Assembly: GCA_021300195.1 (NCBI GenBank)
Contig: JAJTIE010000005.1
Span: 1-64,000 of the forward strand
Direction of reading: 5' to 3'
DNA length: 64,000 nt
Source: Bacteroidota bacterium
Lineage (GTDB): Bacteria > Bacteroidota > Bacteroidia > J057 > JAJTIE01
Of the stretch, positions 17,063-25,485 are shown one piece after another; position 1 is the first letter of the stretch; each line of letters starts with the position of its first letter. Under the pieces are notes generated by a model. The model saw nothing but the letters and a program-made list of their open reading frames with translations. It had not been told where the DNA came from and did not search any database. Both the position numbers and the translations under genes were made by a program.

Positions 17063-18445
17063 CTAGGCTTCTCGCTTCAGGCCAAATTTCTCTATCTTAT
17101 TGTACAGGTGGCTGCGCTGAATGTCCATCTCCTCGGCTGCTTTTGTTACGTTCCACTGGTTTTTGGCCAGCTTGTGCAGGATGAAGGCTTTTTCCATCTC
17201 GTCCTTGAAGTCCTGAAACTTTTCGAAGGAATCGAAATCGGGTCCCTCAGGGCTACTCGCGGTCTTGCGGTCTTGCAGGCTTTGCTGCCCGGGTGCGGCA
17301 TACTGGGCCACCGCCTCGGCGGTTATCTGCCGGTCGCAGAAGATGGTGAGCCGCTCCAGCACGTTGCGTAGCTCGCGTATGTTGCCCGTCCAGTCTAGTT
17401 GCTGCAGGGCTTTAATCGCATCTGGCGTGATGCTGCGCGCGGCCACACCGTAGTCGTGTGCAATATCGGCCAGGAAGGATTCGGCTAGCAGGGGAATATC
17501 CTCCTTCCGCTCGCTGAGTGTGGGTACCTTCACCACGATTACACTGAGGCGGTGGTATAGGTCTTCTCGAAAGTTTCCTTTGGCAATTTCGTCGCGCAGG
17601 TCCTTGTTTGTGGCGGCAATGACCCGTACATCCACAGTAATGTCTTTGTCTCCACCTACGCGGGTAATGCGGTTTTCTTGTAGGGCACGCAGCACTTTGG
17701 CCTGTGCCTGCAGGCTCATGTCGCCAATCTCGTCGAGGAAGAGGGTGCCGCCATGGGCTTGTTCAAACTTGCCCAGGCGCTGCTTGATGGCGCTGGTAAA
17801 GGCACCCTTCTCGTGTCCGAACAGCTCGCTCTCGATCAGTTCTCCGGGTATAGCTGCGCAGTTTACCTCTACCAGCGGGGCCGCTGCCCGTGTGCTTTTT
17901 TCATGCAGCCAGCGGGCTACCAGCTCCTTACCAGTTCCGTTGCTGCCGGTTATCAGCACCCGGGCCTCTGTGGCCGCTACCTTGTCTATTGTTTCCTTTA
18001 TGCCTCGTATAGCACTGCTATCGCCCACTATGTCGCGCACCCGGCCTACGCGGCGCTTTAGCACCTTGGTTTCGTGCACCAGGCCCGTTTTGTCCATTGC
18101 ATTGCGGATAGAGATCAGCAGGCGGTTCAGGTCCGGTGGCTTCTCGATAAAGTCGTAGGCACCCTTTCGGGTGGCCTCTACGGCCGTTTCTATGGTGCCG
18201 TGGCCGGATATCATGATGATCTGTGCTTCGTTTCGATACTCAGCACTGTGCTCCAGTACTTCCAGCCCGTCCAGTTTGGGCATTTTTACATCACAGAGGA
18301 TGACATCGTAGGTGTTTTCTTTGATCTTGTTGAGGCCCACTTCGCCATCTTCGGCTTCGTCTACCTCAAACGACTCAAACTCCAGAATCTCCCGCAGGGT
18401 GTTCCGGATGGCTCGCTCATCATCAATGATCAGGATCTTTGGCAT
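17063..18445 (-). CDS. NtrC-family response regulator with sigma-54-type AAA+ domain
   Basis: A 460-residue protein. The receiver domain (1-120) has acidic Asp8-Asp9 and the phospho-acceptor Asp52 in LCDVKMPKLDG. The AAA+ domain has Walker A GSNGTGKE (167-174) and Walker B GGTLFLDEIGDM (232-243). The sigma-54 contact loop reads GAFTSA (214-219) instead of GAFTGA. The C-terminus carries a Fis-type helix-turn-helix (NQWNVTKAAEEMDIQRSHLYNKIE). Start 18445 (MPKILIIDDE) is the usual beginning; an ATG 14 codons upstream overlaps an inverted repeat and is less likely. No histidine kinase is adjacent. The GAFTSA change raises the question of whether it still activates sigma-54 polymerase. Confidence 0.93.
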   Translation of the reverse strand: MPKILIIDDERAIRNTLREILEFESFEVDEAEDGEVGLNKIKENTYDVILCDVKMPKLDGLEVLEHSAEYRNEAQIIMISGHGTIETAVEATRKGAYDFIEKPPDLNRLLISIRNAMDKTGLVHETKVLKRRVGRVRDIVGDSSAIRGIKETIDKVAATEARVLITGSNGTGKELVARWLHEKSTRAAAPLVEVNCAAIPGELIESELFGHEKGAFTSAIKQRLGKFEQAHGGTLFLDEIGDMSLQAQAKVLRALQENRITRVGGDKDITVDVRVIAATNKDLRDEIAKGNFREDLYHRLSVIVVKVPTLSERKEDIPLLAESFLADIAHDYGVAARSITPDAIKALQQLDWTGNIRELRNVLERLTIFCDRQITAEAVAQYAAPGQQSLQDRKTASSPEGPDFDSFEKFQDFKDEMEKAFILHKLAKNQWNVTKAAEEMDIQRSHLYNKIEKFGLKREA

Positions 18446-18460
18446 AGGGAAGAGAATAAC

Positions 18461-18483
18461 ATGCGGGGTATTTTGCCCCTCAT
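18461..18483. promoter_or_regulatory. Inverted repeat upstream of the sigma-54-type regulator gene
   Basis: ATGCGGGG (18461-18468) and CCCCTCAT (18476-18483) are inverted copies, with one unpaired position in each arm, around a seven-base A/T-rich centre. The site lies 15 bp upstream of the regulator's chosen start codon, between it and frr. Its size and symmetry fit a dimeric protein operator, possibly autoregulatory; that role is inference. Confidence 0.4.
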
Positions 18484-18534
18484 GCATATACTAAGCAAAG
18501 GCTGTGCCAAACTGGGCGAAAAGCAGTGAAATGG

Positions 18535-19101
18535 CTACACATGCATGATTTCGGCCTCTTTCTCGGTGAGAATGGCGTCAACCTTGCTGTTGTAGGTTTT
18601 GGTCAGTTTTTCTACTTCGGCTTCGGCTGCCTTGGCCAGGTCTTCGGGGAATCCGTCGTCCTTTACCAGTTTCTTCAGGGCTTCCATACCGTCTCGGCGG
18701 GCGTTGCGCACGGAGATGCGGCACTCCTCGGTTACGTCCTTGGCCACCTTTACCAGCTGCTTGCGCCGGTCTTCTGTGAGCTGCGGGATGGTGATCCGGA
18801 TCACAATGCCGTCATTCTGTGGGTTGAAGCCAAGGTTGGCCTCCACGATGGCTTTCTCTATATCGCGAATGGCTCCCTTGTCGTAGGGCTGTATTACCAG
18901 GGTGCGTGCATCCTGGGCGCTTATGTTGGCCATTTGGCTGATGGGGGACTGTGTGCCGTAGTAGTTGGCACGCACGCCCTCCAGCATGATGGGGCTTGCC
19001 TTTCCGGCACGGATCTTGAGCAGTTCGCTCTCGTAGTGCTCCAGGCCTTTTTTCATTGCCTGTTCGGTACTGTCGTAGATGGCTTTAATCTCGGGTTCCA
19101 T
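18535..19101 (-). CDS. frr: Ribosome recycling factor
   Basis: A 188-residue protein of standard length. It splits post-termination ribosomes together with EF-G. Characteristic segments are LLKIRAGKASPIMLEGVRANYYG near residues 28-50, GIVIRITIPQLTEDRRKQLVK near 97-117 and VRNARRDGMEALKKL near 132-146, followed by the long helical domain. It is the second gene after pyrH, with a 19-bp gap. That gap contains TATTTTTG at 19107-19114, five bases before the ATG, so a private leaderless promoter is possible. Confidence 0.97.
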   Translation of the reverse strand: MEPEIKAIYDSTEQAMKKGLEHYESELLKIRAGKASPIMLEGVRANYYGTQSPISQMANISAQDARTLVIQPYDKGAIRDIEKAIVEANLGFNPQNDGIVIRITIPQLTEDRRKQLVKVAKDVTEECRISVRNARRDGMEALKKLVKDDGFPEDLAKAAEAEVEKLTKTYNSKVDAILTEKEAEIMHV

Positions 19102-19120
19102 AATAGCAAAAATAGAAAAA

Positions 19121-19825
19121 TTAGGATACCAGCGTGCCTACTGTTTGGCCCTCGGCCAGGCGTATCAGGCTGCCGGGCTTGTTCATGTTAAAGATGATGA
19201 TGGGCATCTTGTTTTCCTGGCACAGGGTAAAGGCGGTCATGTCCATTACGCTGTACCGGTGTTTTAGCACATCGGAAAAGGAGATGGTGTCGAACTTGGT
19301 CGCATTGGCATCTTTCTCGGGGTCGGCGGTATACACGCCGTCTACGCGGGTAGCTTTTAGCAGCACATTGGCCTCTAGCTCCATGGCGCGTAGGCCGGCG
19401 GCGGTATCGGTGGTAAAGTAGGGGTTGCCGGTACCGGCAGCCAGTATTACCACGCGTCCCTTCTCCAGGTGGCGCATGGCGCGCCGGCGTATGAAGGGCT
19501 CGCACACCTGGTTGATGGTAACGGCGCTCTGCACCCGGGTGTCTACCCCCAGGGTTTCCAGCTTGTCTTGCAGGGCCAGGGCATTCATTACCGTGGCCAG
19601 CATGCCCATGTTGTCGCTCTGTGCCCGGTCCATCCCCTTGCTGGCACCCTGCACCCCGCGAAACAGGTTGCCGCCGCCTATCACAATGGCGAGCTGTACG
19701 CCCATGTCTCGCACGGCCTTTATTTCTCGGCCATAGGTTTCCAGGGTGTGGGTGTCTATGCCAAAGGCTTGGTTGCCCATCAGGGCCTCGCCGCTGAGTT
19801 TGAGCAGGATGCGTGGGTACTTCAT
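19121..19825 (-). CDS. pyrH: UMP kinase
   Basis: A 234-residue amino-acid-kinase-family UMP kinase. It phosphorylates UMP to UDP in pyrimidine nucleotide synthesis and works as a hexamer. [11 protein letters not shown] (residues 7-17), [11 protein letters not shown] (47-57), [30 protein letters not shown] and [16 protein letters not shown] are all family signatures. It lies between tsf upstream and frr downstream, a classic arrangement, but a terminator at 19859-19885 separates it from tsf, so partial uncoupling is expected. Confidence 0.97.
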   Translation of the reverse strand: MKYPRILLKLSGEALMGNQAFGIDTHTLETYGREIKAVRDMGVQLAIVIGGGNLFRGVQGASKGMDRAQSDNMGMLATVMNALALQDKLETLGVDTRVQSAVTINQVCEPFIRRRAMRHLEKGRVVILAAGTGNPYFTTDTAAGLRAMELEANVLLKATRVDGVYTADPEKDANATKFDTISFSDVLKHRYSVMDMTAFTLCQENKMPIIIFNMNKPGSLIRLAEGQTVGTLVS

Positions 19826-19858
19826 GGATCGATTGCGTGAACGGGTAGTAGAGGGGGC

Positions 19859-19885
19859 AAAAAAAGAGAGCCTTTTGGGCTCTCT
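19859..19885 (-). terminator. Rho-independent terminator after tsf
   Basis: On the minus strand AGAGAGCC pairs with GGCTCTCT over eight bases around a five-base loop, followed by at least six T. It lies 20 bp downstream of the tsf stop and 34 bp upstream of pyrH. Confidence 0.9.
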
Positions 19886-19904
19886 TGCTATACGAATGAA
19901 GGTA

Positions 19905-20738
19905 CTAGGCTCCGAGGTGGAAACGCTCGAATCTTTCTACCGTGAGCTTGTCGCTCTTTTCTTTCAGGTATTGGGCAATGGTCTTGCTGGGGTCTTTCAC
20001 AAACTCCTGGTGCAGCAGGGTGTTGTCTTTCAGAAACTTGCTTAGCTTGCCCATGGCAATTTTTTCCAGCATGGCTTCGGGCTTGCCTTCGGCTCGGGCT
20101 TGCTCTTTGCCTATTTCTATCTCTTTGTTCAGCACCGTTTGGTCCACGCCTTCCTTGTCTACGGCTATGGGGTTCATGGCGGCTATCTGCATGCTTACAT
20201 TTTTGCCCACTTCGCTCAGGTCTGCCCCATTGGCTCCTTTGAAGGCGGTCAGCACACCCACGCGCGCACCCGGGTGTATGTAGCAGGCTACTTTCTCCCC
20301 TGTTATCAGGGCGTATTTACTTACTTCCAGTTTTTCGCCTATGCGGCCCATGGCATCTGTCAGCGTGGCCTCCAGTGCCTTGCCACCTATCTGCATCTGG
20401 TTCAGTGCGGCCAGGTCGGCGGGCTTGTCCTTCAGGGCTTGCTGTACGATGGCCGTGCCGATGCCCTGGAAGTCATCGTTTCGTGCCACAAAGTCGGTTT
20501 CGCAGTTCAGCTCGATCATCACGGCCGTGCTGCCATCGGCAGAGATCTCGGCAAACACAGCGCCCTCAGAGGCCTCACGATCCTGGCGGCTGGCCGATAC
20601 TTTTTGTCCTTTTTTGCGCAGCAGGTCAATTGCCTGGTCAAAATCGCCCCCTGCTTCTTCCAGGGCTTTTTTGCAGTCCATCATGCCAGCGCCGGTTACC
20701 TGGCGCAGCTGGTTCACTTCTTTTGCAGATACAGCCAT
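19905..20738 (-). CDS. tsf: Elongation factor Ts
   Basis: A 277-residue protein. It is the nucleotide-exchange factor that regenerates EF-Tu-GTP. The N-terminal UBA-like domain has [37 protein letters not shown]. The core has the Thr-Asp-Phe-Val signature ([13 protein letters not shown]) and HPGARVGVL. rpsB, its normal upstream partner, is not adjacent: the next gene upstream is a 65-residue protein 87 bp away, so tsf appears to have its own promoter. A near-match to the -7 element (TACCTTCG) lies 42 bp upstream of the ATG. Confidence 0.97.
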   Translation of the reverse strand: MAVSAKEVNQLRQVTGAGMMDCKKALEEAGGDFDQAIDLLRKKGQKVSASRQDREASEGAVFAEISADGSTAVMIELNCETDFVARNDDFQGIGTAIVQQALKDKPADLAALNQMQIGGKALEATLTDAMGRIGEKLEVSKYALITGEKVACYIHPGARVGVLTAFKGANGADLSEVGKNVSMQIAAMNPIAVDKEGVDQTVLNKEIEIGKEQARAEGKPEAMLEKIAMGKLSKFLKDNTLLHQEFVKDPSKTIAQYLKEKSDKLTVERFERFHLGA

Positions 20739-20824
20739 TGCTCTATGAAATTCTAAAGGTGGGTTGAAATAATCCGGCGCGAAGGTAGTGCTTTTTTGTG
20801 GCTTTAGCTAGTAGGCTGGTTCAT

Positions 20825-21022
20825 CTAGCCCTTCTCCGTTGTTGCCAGGGGGTAGCGCAGCCGCCAGTCATTCAGGTAGAACTTTTTGCGTTGTTCATAG
20901 GCTGCGGCCCCCAGCAGGGCATATTCCTGGCAGATGTGCGCCCACAGCTGTGGCTCGGCAGTGGCCAGGGCGGCGGTGTCTATCTTCTTTTTCTGAAAAA
21001 AAGCAGCCAGTTCTAGTTCCAT
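20825..21022 (-). CDS. Small conserved protein of unknown function, coupled to a site-2 protease
   Basis: A 65-residue protein beginning MELELAAFFQKKKID and ending RKKFYLNDWRLRYPLATTEKG. The pattern AAFFxKKKID ... K-[KL]-F-x-x-N-x-x-R-x-x-Y-x-L looks like a small protein I associate with many Bacteroidota, and its ATG overlaps the stop region of the upstream protease gene by 10 bp, which supports translation. It has no membrane segment or Cys cluster. No function is known to me. Confidence 0.65.
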   Translation of the reverse strand: MELELAAFFQKKKIDTAALATAEPQLWAHICQEYALLGAAAYEQRKKFYLNDWRLRYPLATTEKG

Positions 21023-22239
21023 GCGTGCAGAAGGGACAGTAGGGTGGGGCTGGCCTCCAGCTCCACCAGGGTAATGGGGCTGGGGCAGAAGCAGAGCACA
21101 AAGATCGCCAGGGCCAGGCCGCCTAGCAGCATTCGCTTTCGGTCTAGCCGGTGCTCATGGGCAGCCCGGGGGTGGTCTGCCCGGATAACCTGTACGGCCA
21201 TAAAGCTATAGAACAGCCATATGTAGTTTTCGGGCGGATGTACCCACAGCTGTTGCAGCAGCTGCTGGCTCCCCAGTAGTAGCAGTAGGATGCCGGCATT
21301 GTGCCGGACGCGCTGATAGCCATACAGGCGAGAGAGGGTGAAGGCAATGAAGGCTAGGTAGAGTATCGCGCCAGGCTCCGTACCCAGTTCCTCTATCCGC
21401 AGCATGCCCAGGCCCCCGAATAGCAGCAGCCCCAGCACCGTGGCCCGGGCCACCCAGCTGCTGATGCGGGAGCCAAACATACCATACACCACATGGCCCC
21501 CATCCAGCTGGCCGATGGGCAGCAGGTTTAGAGACGTAAAAAAAAGAGCAATAAAGCCCGCAAACAGCAGGGGGTAGTGAAACAGATCGGTATGTGGCGG
21601 GCGCAGGGCCGGGCTAGCCAGGCTGTGCTCCAGCAGCCAGTACAGCAGGCTGTTGCCCAGCTGGGCTACCACCATGGGTTCATCGGGTGCTGGTGGCTCC
21701 CGGGGCAGCAGATGGGGTGGTGCGGCGGGGAGGGTAAGAAAACCCACCACGAGCAGCAGCAGTGCCACCACAAAGCCCGCCAAGGGCCCGGCTATGCCGA
21801 TATCAAAGTAAGCCCGGGTGCTCTGTGGGCGCTCCTTCAGGCGGATAATGGCCCCCAGGCTGCCAATGTTAATGGCCCCGGCTATGGGCAAGAAGAAAGG
21901 CAGGTAGTAGGGCAGGGTAGTGCGCACCCGGTGCCAGCGTGCCACCAGGTAGTGCCCAAACTCATGACAAGTAACAAAGAGCACAAAGCCCAGCATGTAG
22001 GGCAGCCCTAGCCAAAGATGCCGGAGGTGCAGCTGTAGCTGTGGGCCCGTGCTGCCCCAGCCCGGCCAGTGCCCCCCGGTTGCCAGCTCGGCCCCGGCCA
22101 GGGTAGTGGTGCACAGGGTAGCCACAAAGAGCACCAGGGGTACTAGCCAGCTGGGCACATGGCTGCGCCGTGCTGCTGCCAGCTGGGGCTGCGCCCCATC
22201 AGCGCCAGTTTCGAAAGGATATGCGTGGGTAGGCTCCAT
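21013..22239 (-). CDS. Site-2 protease family (M50) intramembrane metalloprotease
   Basis: A 408-residue multi-pass membrane protein. CHEFGHYLVAR carries the HExxH zinc site in a hydrophobic helix, and NLLPIGQLDGGHVVYG supplies the second motif with the zinc-ligating Asp. S2P enzymes cut transmembrane segments of regulators or leftover signal peptides. There is no PDZ domain, unlike RseP, so its substrate is open. Start 22239 (MEPTHAYPF) is preceded nine bases upstream by TAAATTTG (22249-22256), an exact -7 element; an ATG at 22341 would read through that element and into the divergent gene. Confidence 0.9.
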   Translation of the reverse strand: MEPTHAYPFETGADGAQPQLAAARRSHVPSWLVPLVLFVATLCTTTLAGAELATGGHWPGWGSTGPQLQLHLRHLWLGLPYMLGFVLFVTCHEFGHYLVARWHRVRTTLPYYLPFFLPIAGAINIGSLGAIIRLKERPQSTRAYFDIGIAGPLAGFVVALLLLVVGFLTLPAAPPHLLPREPPAPDEPMVVAQLGNSLLYWLLEHSLASPALRPPHTDLFHYPLLFAGFIALFFTSLNLLPIGQLDGGHVVYGMFGSRISSWVARATVLGLLLFGGLGMLRIEELGTEPGAILYLAFIAFTLSRLYGYQRVRHNAGILLLLLGSQQLLQQLWVHPPENYIWLFYSFMAVQVIRADHPRAAHEHRLDRKRMLLGGLALAIFVLCFCPSPITLVELEASPTLLSLLHAWN

Positions 22240-22248
22240 GGGCGGAGT

Positions 22249-22256
22249 CAAATTTA
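22249..22256 (-). promoter_or_regulatory. Candidate -7 element of the site-2 protease gene
   Basis: On the minus strand TAAATTTG matches TAnnTTTG exactly and ends nine bases before the ATG at 22239. No clear TTG is found 18 bases upstream of it. Confidence 0.45.
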
Positions 22257-22316
22257 GTACTTTTACCGCGCCTGTCTTTTTGGGGGATGCCGATTTCTTG
22301 ACTCTCTCTCTTCTGT

Positions 22317-23726
22317 ATGCGCACGCAGACCGATACACCACTACCGGACCTACATACCCTGGTGCAACTGTGGGACCACCAGTATGCCCACCAGCCCGTG
22401 GATACGCCCTTTCTGTACACGGGCCCTACCCAAGCGAGTAAGGCGTTTAGCCGGAAGGAGGTGAATGCCTTTGGCCACTGCCTGGCCGCCTACTTCATCT
22501 CGCAGGGGATGCAAAAGGGAGACCGTGTATTGCTCTTCGCCATCAATGGCCCGGTATACCTGTTTTATGAGCTGGCCCTGCAAATAGCCGGGCTGGTAAA
22601 TGTAACCGTAGACCACGACACCACGCCCGAACACCTGCAGCGCATATACGAGCACGTAAAGCCCCGCACCATCCTGGTGCCCAGCTATGAGGAGTACCGG
22701 GCGCACAAGGCCTGGCTGGATGCCCACGCGGCCCAGTGCCCCATCCTGTGCGAGGCAGACCCGGAGGAAGAGATGGACGAGAGCGACCAGGTAACGGTAA
22801 TGCGCAATGCCATGGAGTTTGGCAAGATATACTGGCGCGAAAACCTGGAGCAGGTGCAGGCCCGAAAACAGAGCGTAGGCCCGGCAGACATTGCCAGCAT
22901 TGTGTATGACACGCGCACAGAGGCCGCGCACCACAGGGGCGTTGTGCTTAGCCAGCAGAACTTTATGCAGGGGCTAGCCAGCATCCTCACCTGCCTGCCC
23001 CACATTGGCGGGCACCGGCGTATGCTCAGCATCCTGAGCAATGCCTACCTGCTGCAGCGGCTCTACGCCTTCTATGTGCCGCTGGCAACCGGCATGGACC
23101 TGTACTGTAGCCGGGGCGCGACCCACTACTTCAGTGAGGTGCGCGCCGACAAGCCTAAAGCCGTAGTGCTGGTGCCCGACCTGCTGCTGCTGCTGCGCAC
23201 AGAGGCACAGCGGCACTTTCGCAGGGGGCGCTGGCTGCGCCGACGCTACTATGAGCAGGCTTTTCGGCTGGCATACCGGGTGCTGAAGTGCCAGCACGCG
23301 GGCCAGCGGGTGGCCGTGGGCCAGCGCTTTCGCTACTGGCTGGCGCAGTACTTCATCATCCGCCCGGTCAGGCGGCGCTATTTCGGAAACCTCCACCTGC
23401 TGCTGTGCGACCGGCAGGGCCTGACGGAGGAGCTGGAGTACTACTGCCATGCGCTCCGGCTGCCGCTCGTTACAGGCTTTGGCCTGAATGAAACCACGGG
23501 GGTGCTAGCCATTAACCCCACACCTGCCCAGCGCCCCCTGTCTGCCGGGCAGGTGGTACCCGGCCTGGAGCTGAAGCCGGACGAAAAGGGCAGCCTGCGT
23601 GTGCGCGGCCCCCTGCTGATGGCGGGCTACTGGCAGGAACCCAAGCCCAAGGGCGAGTGGCTAACCGTATCTGCACCCGTGCAAATACGCATCCAGCAGG
23701 ACTGGATATACCTGGGCACGCAGTAG
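22317..23726 (+). CDS. Degenerate, truncated AMP-binding (acyl-CoA synthetase-like) protein
   Basis: A 469-residue member of the ANL adenylating-enzyme superfamily. The long-chain acyl-CoA synthetase fold is visible in KGDRVLLFAINGPVYLFYELALQIAG (67-92), FGLNETTG (388-395) and RGPLLMAGYWQEP (430-442). The ATP-binding A3 loop, normally Tyr-Thr-Ser-Gly-Thr-Thr-Gly with Pro-Lys-Gly, is replaced by YDTRTEAAHHRGVV (197-210). The usual Thr-Gly-Asp is replaced by VSAP (451-454), and the protein stops at the hinge after WIYLGTQ, so the mobile C-terminal domain with the catalytic lysine is absent. It is unlikely to be an active ligase but is an intact ORF. It is divergent from the site-2 protease. Confidence 0.75.
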   Translation: MRTQTDTPLPDLHTLVQLWDHQYAHQPVDTPFLYTGPTQASKAFSRKEVNAFGHCLAAYFISQGMQKGDRVLLFAINGPVYLFYELALQIAGLVNVTVDHDTTPEHLQRIYEHVKPRTILVPSYEEYRAHKAWLDAHAAQCPILCEADPEEEMDESDQVTVMRNAMEFGKIYWRENLEQVQARKQSVGPADIASIVYDTRTEAAHHRGVVLSQQNFMQGLASILTCLPHIGGHRRMLSILSNAYLLQRLYAFYVPLATGMDLYCSRGATHYFSEVRADKPKAVVLVPDLLLLLRTEAQRHFRRGRWLRRRYYEQAFRLAYRVLKCQHAGQRVAVGQRFRYWLAQYFIIRPVRRRYFGNLHLLLCDRQGLTEELEYYCHALRLPLVTGFGLNETTGVLAINPTPAQRPLSAGQVVPGLELKPDEKGSLRVRGPLLMAGYWQEPKPKGEWLTVSAPVQIRIQQDWIYLGTQ

Positions 23727-23783
23727 GGTGTGCCACACATCCTGTGTAGCTGATGCAGGCCCTGCCCGGTGCCAGCCTCTTTC

Positions 23784-24698
23784 CTACTCGGCCTTGCCAG
23801 CCTGGCTTGTCGCCACGATATCCGCCACCGCCGCCTCGGCCTGGGCATAGCGAAAGGCGTAGCCCAGAGACGAAAGCTTCTCGCTGCTCGTATACTGGCC
23901 CTCCAGCACCAGCATGGCCTGCTCGCCCAGCATAGCTTTTATGGCAAAGCGAGGTATGGGCAGCCCACTAGGCCGGTGTAGCGCCCTGCCTAGCAGGCGC
24001 GAAAATCCGCGGTTCGTCATGTGCTGCGGGGCAGCCACGTTAATGGGCCCGGACACACTCTCGTGCTCCAGCGCATAGGCATACAGGTCCACTACATCGG
24101 CTATATGGATCCAGGGGAAGGGCTGCTGCCCGTCGCCCAGGTAGCCTCCGGCATAGAACTTGAATGGGGCCAGCAGCTTGGGGAAGGCCCCCCCCTCGGG
24201 TGCCAGTACGATGCCCGTACGCAAAAGCACCGTGCGGATACCTGCATCCCCGGCGGCCTCTTCCCAGGCCACACAGGTTCGGGCCAGGAAGTCTCGGCCC
24301 GGGCCATCGGTTTCCTGGAACACTTTTTTGGGGTCGGTGCCGTAGTAGCCTACGGCGCTGGCCTGCAGCAGTACACGGGGCTTGGGGCGCTGGGCCTGTA
24401 TGTACTGCGCCACGGCCCGGGTAGCCTGCACGCGGCTATTCAGGATGATTTTTTTGTATTCGGGTGTCCACTTATGGTCGGCTATGCCAGCCCCTGCCAG
24501 GTTGATAACCGCATCCACCGGGCCCACTGCGTCGGGGTAGAGGTGCGCACCATCCCAGGGTACAAAGTGCACGGAGCCATGTGTGCTGCCGCGCTGGCCC
24601 CCGCGTGTAAGGATAAAAAGCTCATGCCCCGCGGCTACTAGCCGGGCGCTGAGCCTACTGCCTATCAGGCCAGTACCGCCTGTCATCAGGATTTTCAT
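23784..24698 (-). CDS. TIGR01777 family NAD(P)-dependent epimerase-like oxidoreductase
   Basis: A 304-residue extended short-chain dehydrogenase. GGTGLIGSRL (residues 7-16) is the nucleotide-binding glycine motif. VINLAGAGIADHKWTPEYKKIILNSR, then SAVGYYG with the catalytic Tyr, and FPWIHIADV follow the TIGR01777 (YfcH/SULA-like) pattern closely. The C-terminal DUF1731-like segment is present but appears slightly divergent. The biological substrate of this family is not established. Transcribed towards the AMP-binding gene. Confidence 0.88.
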   Translation of the reverse strand: MKILMTGGTGLIGSRLSARLVAAGHELFILTRGGQRGSTHGSVHFVPWDGAHLYPDAVGPVDAVINLAGAGIADHKWTPEYKKIILNSRVQATRAVAQYIQAQRPKPRVLLQASAVGYYGTDPKKVFQETDGPGRDFLARTCVAWEEAAGDAGIRTVLLRTGIVLAPEGGAFPKLLAPFKFYAGGYLGDGQQPFPWIHIADVVDLYAYALEHESVSGPINVAAPQHMTNRGFSRLLGRALHRPSGLPIPRFAIKAMLGEQAMLVLEGQYTSSEKLSSLGYAFRYAQAEAAVADIVATSQAGKAE

Positions 24699-24755
24699 GC
24701 TTTTCTGGGGATTGGCCAGTTGAAGATAACAAGAAATAGGACCATCTGCCGGGCC

Positions 24756-25394
24756 TTAGGCCTTCAGGGGCTGGGCCGGGTTGCCCACCACTAGCTGGCT
24801 GCTGCGCACAGGCTGCAGCACCACTGCTCCAGGGGCCACCTGGGCTTCATCCTCCAGGGTAATGCCCGGGTGGATGACGGCACCTGTGCCAATGGTTACG
24901 TGGTCGCCCAGGCTGGCCCCGGCACCTATTATGGCCCCGGCACCCAGGGTGCAGTAGCTGCCTATGCGGGCCCCACTGTCAATAATTACCCCGGCCCGGA
25001 TCACATTGTGTGCCTCGGCAGACACATCGGCACCGATGCTGCAGTGAGCCAGCACCAGGTTGCCCGACGCCAGGCTGGCGTGGCTGCTAAGTGCCACCGA
25101 GGGGTGGATAAGGCTGAGTGGCAACTTCTTGGCCGCAGAAAAAATAGCCTTGAATAGCTTTTGTCGTTGTTCGGGCTGCTCCAGCGCCAGCACATAGCTC
25201 TGCTCCGGATCTTCCAGTAGTTTCAGCACATTCTTATCCGCCAGCGTACCCAGCACGGGTATATCCCGAATCTCCGTTACATCGGTCTCTGTAGCAGCTA
25301 CAAAGCCAAGAACCATCACATCCTCCAGGCTTAGGATCTCCAGGGCCTCCTGCGCCAGGGCGCCGGTACCAATAATCAACGTGGGCTTTTCCAT
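24756..25394 (-). CDS. NeuD-like sugar O-acyltransferase (left-handed beta-helix)
   Basis: A 212-residue protein. The N-terminal 75 residues form a Rossmann-like half (PTLIIGTGALAQEALEIL) as in PglD/NeuD sugar acyltransferases. From about residue 90 a hexapeptide-repeat beta-helix is visible (NLVLAHCSIGADV, GAIIGAGASLGDHVTIGTGAVIHPG, QVAPGAVVLQ). Such enzymes acetylate amino sugars for surface glycans using acetyl-CoA; the catalytic His seen in PglD-like enzymes may be that in LAHCSIGADV. The true substrate is unknown. Start 25394 is chosen over an ATG three codons upstream. Two exact TAnnTTTG motifs lie upstream at 25420-25427 and 25457-25464. Confidence 0.8.
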   Translation of the reverse strand: MEKPTLIIGTGALAQEALEILSLEDVMVLGFVAATETDVTEIRDIPVLGTLADKNVLKLLEDPEQSYVLALEQPEQRQKLFKAIFSAAKKLPLSLIHPSVALSSHASLASGNLVLAHCSIGADVSAEAHNVIRAGVIIDSGARIGSYCTLGAGAIIGAGASLGDHVTIGTGAVIHPGITLEDEAQVAPGAVVLQPVRSSQLVVGNPAQPLKA

Positions 25395-25419
25395 ATAGAA
25401 CAAATTGCTGGGCGTGGAA

Positions 25420-25464
25420 CAAAAGTAGCACAGAATCTCCGTAACCCTGTGCTGTGCAAAGGTA
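25420..25464 (-). promoter_or_regulatory. Two candidate -7 elements upstream of the NeuD-like gene
   Basis: On the minus strand TACCTTTG (25457-25464) and TACTTTTG (25420-25427) both match TAnnTTTG exactly. They lie 62 and 25 bp upstream of the start codon. Neither has TTG at 18 bp. Confidence 0.4.
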
Positions 25465-25485
25465 GGCTTTCCCTAACTTCGAGAC

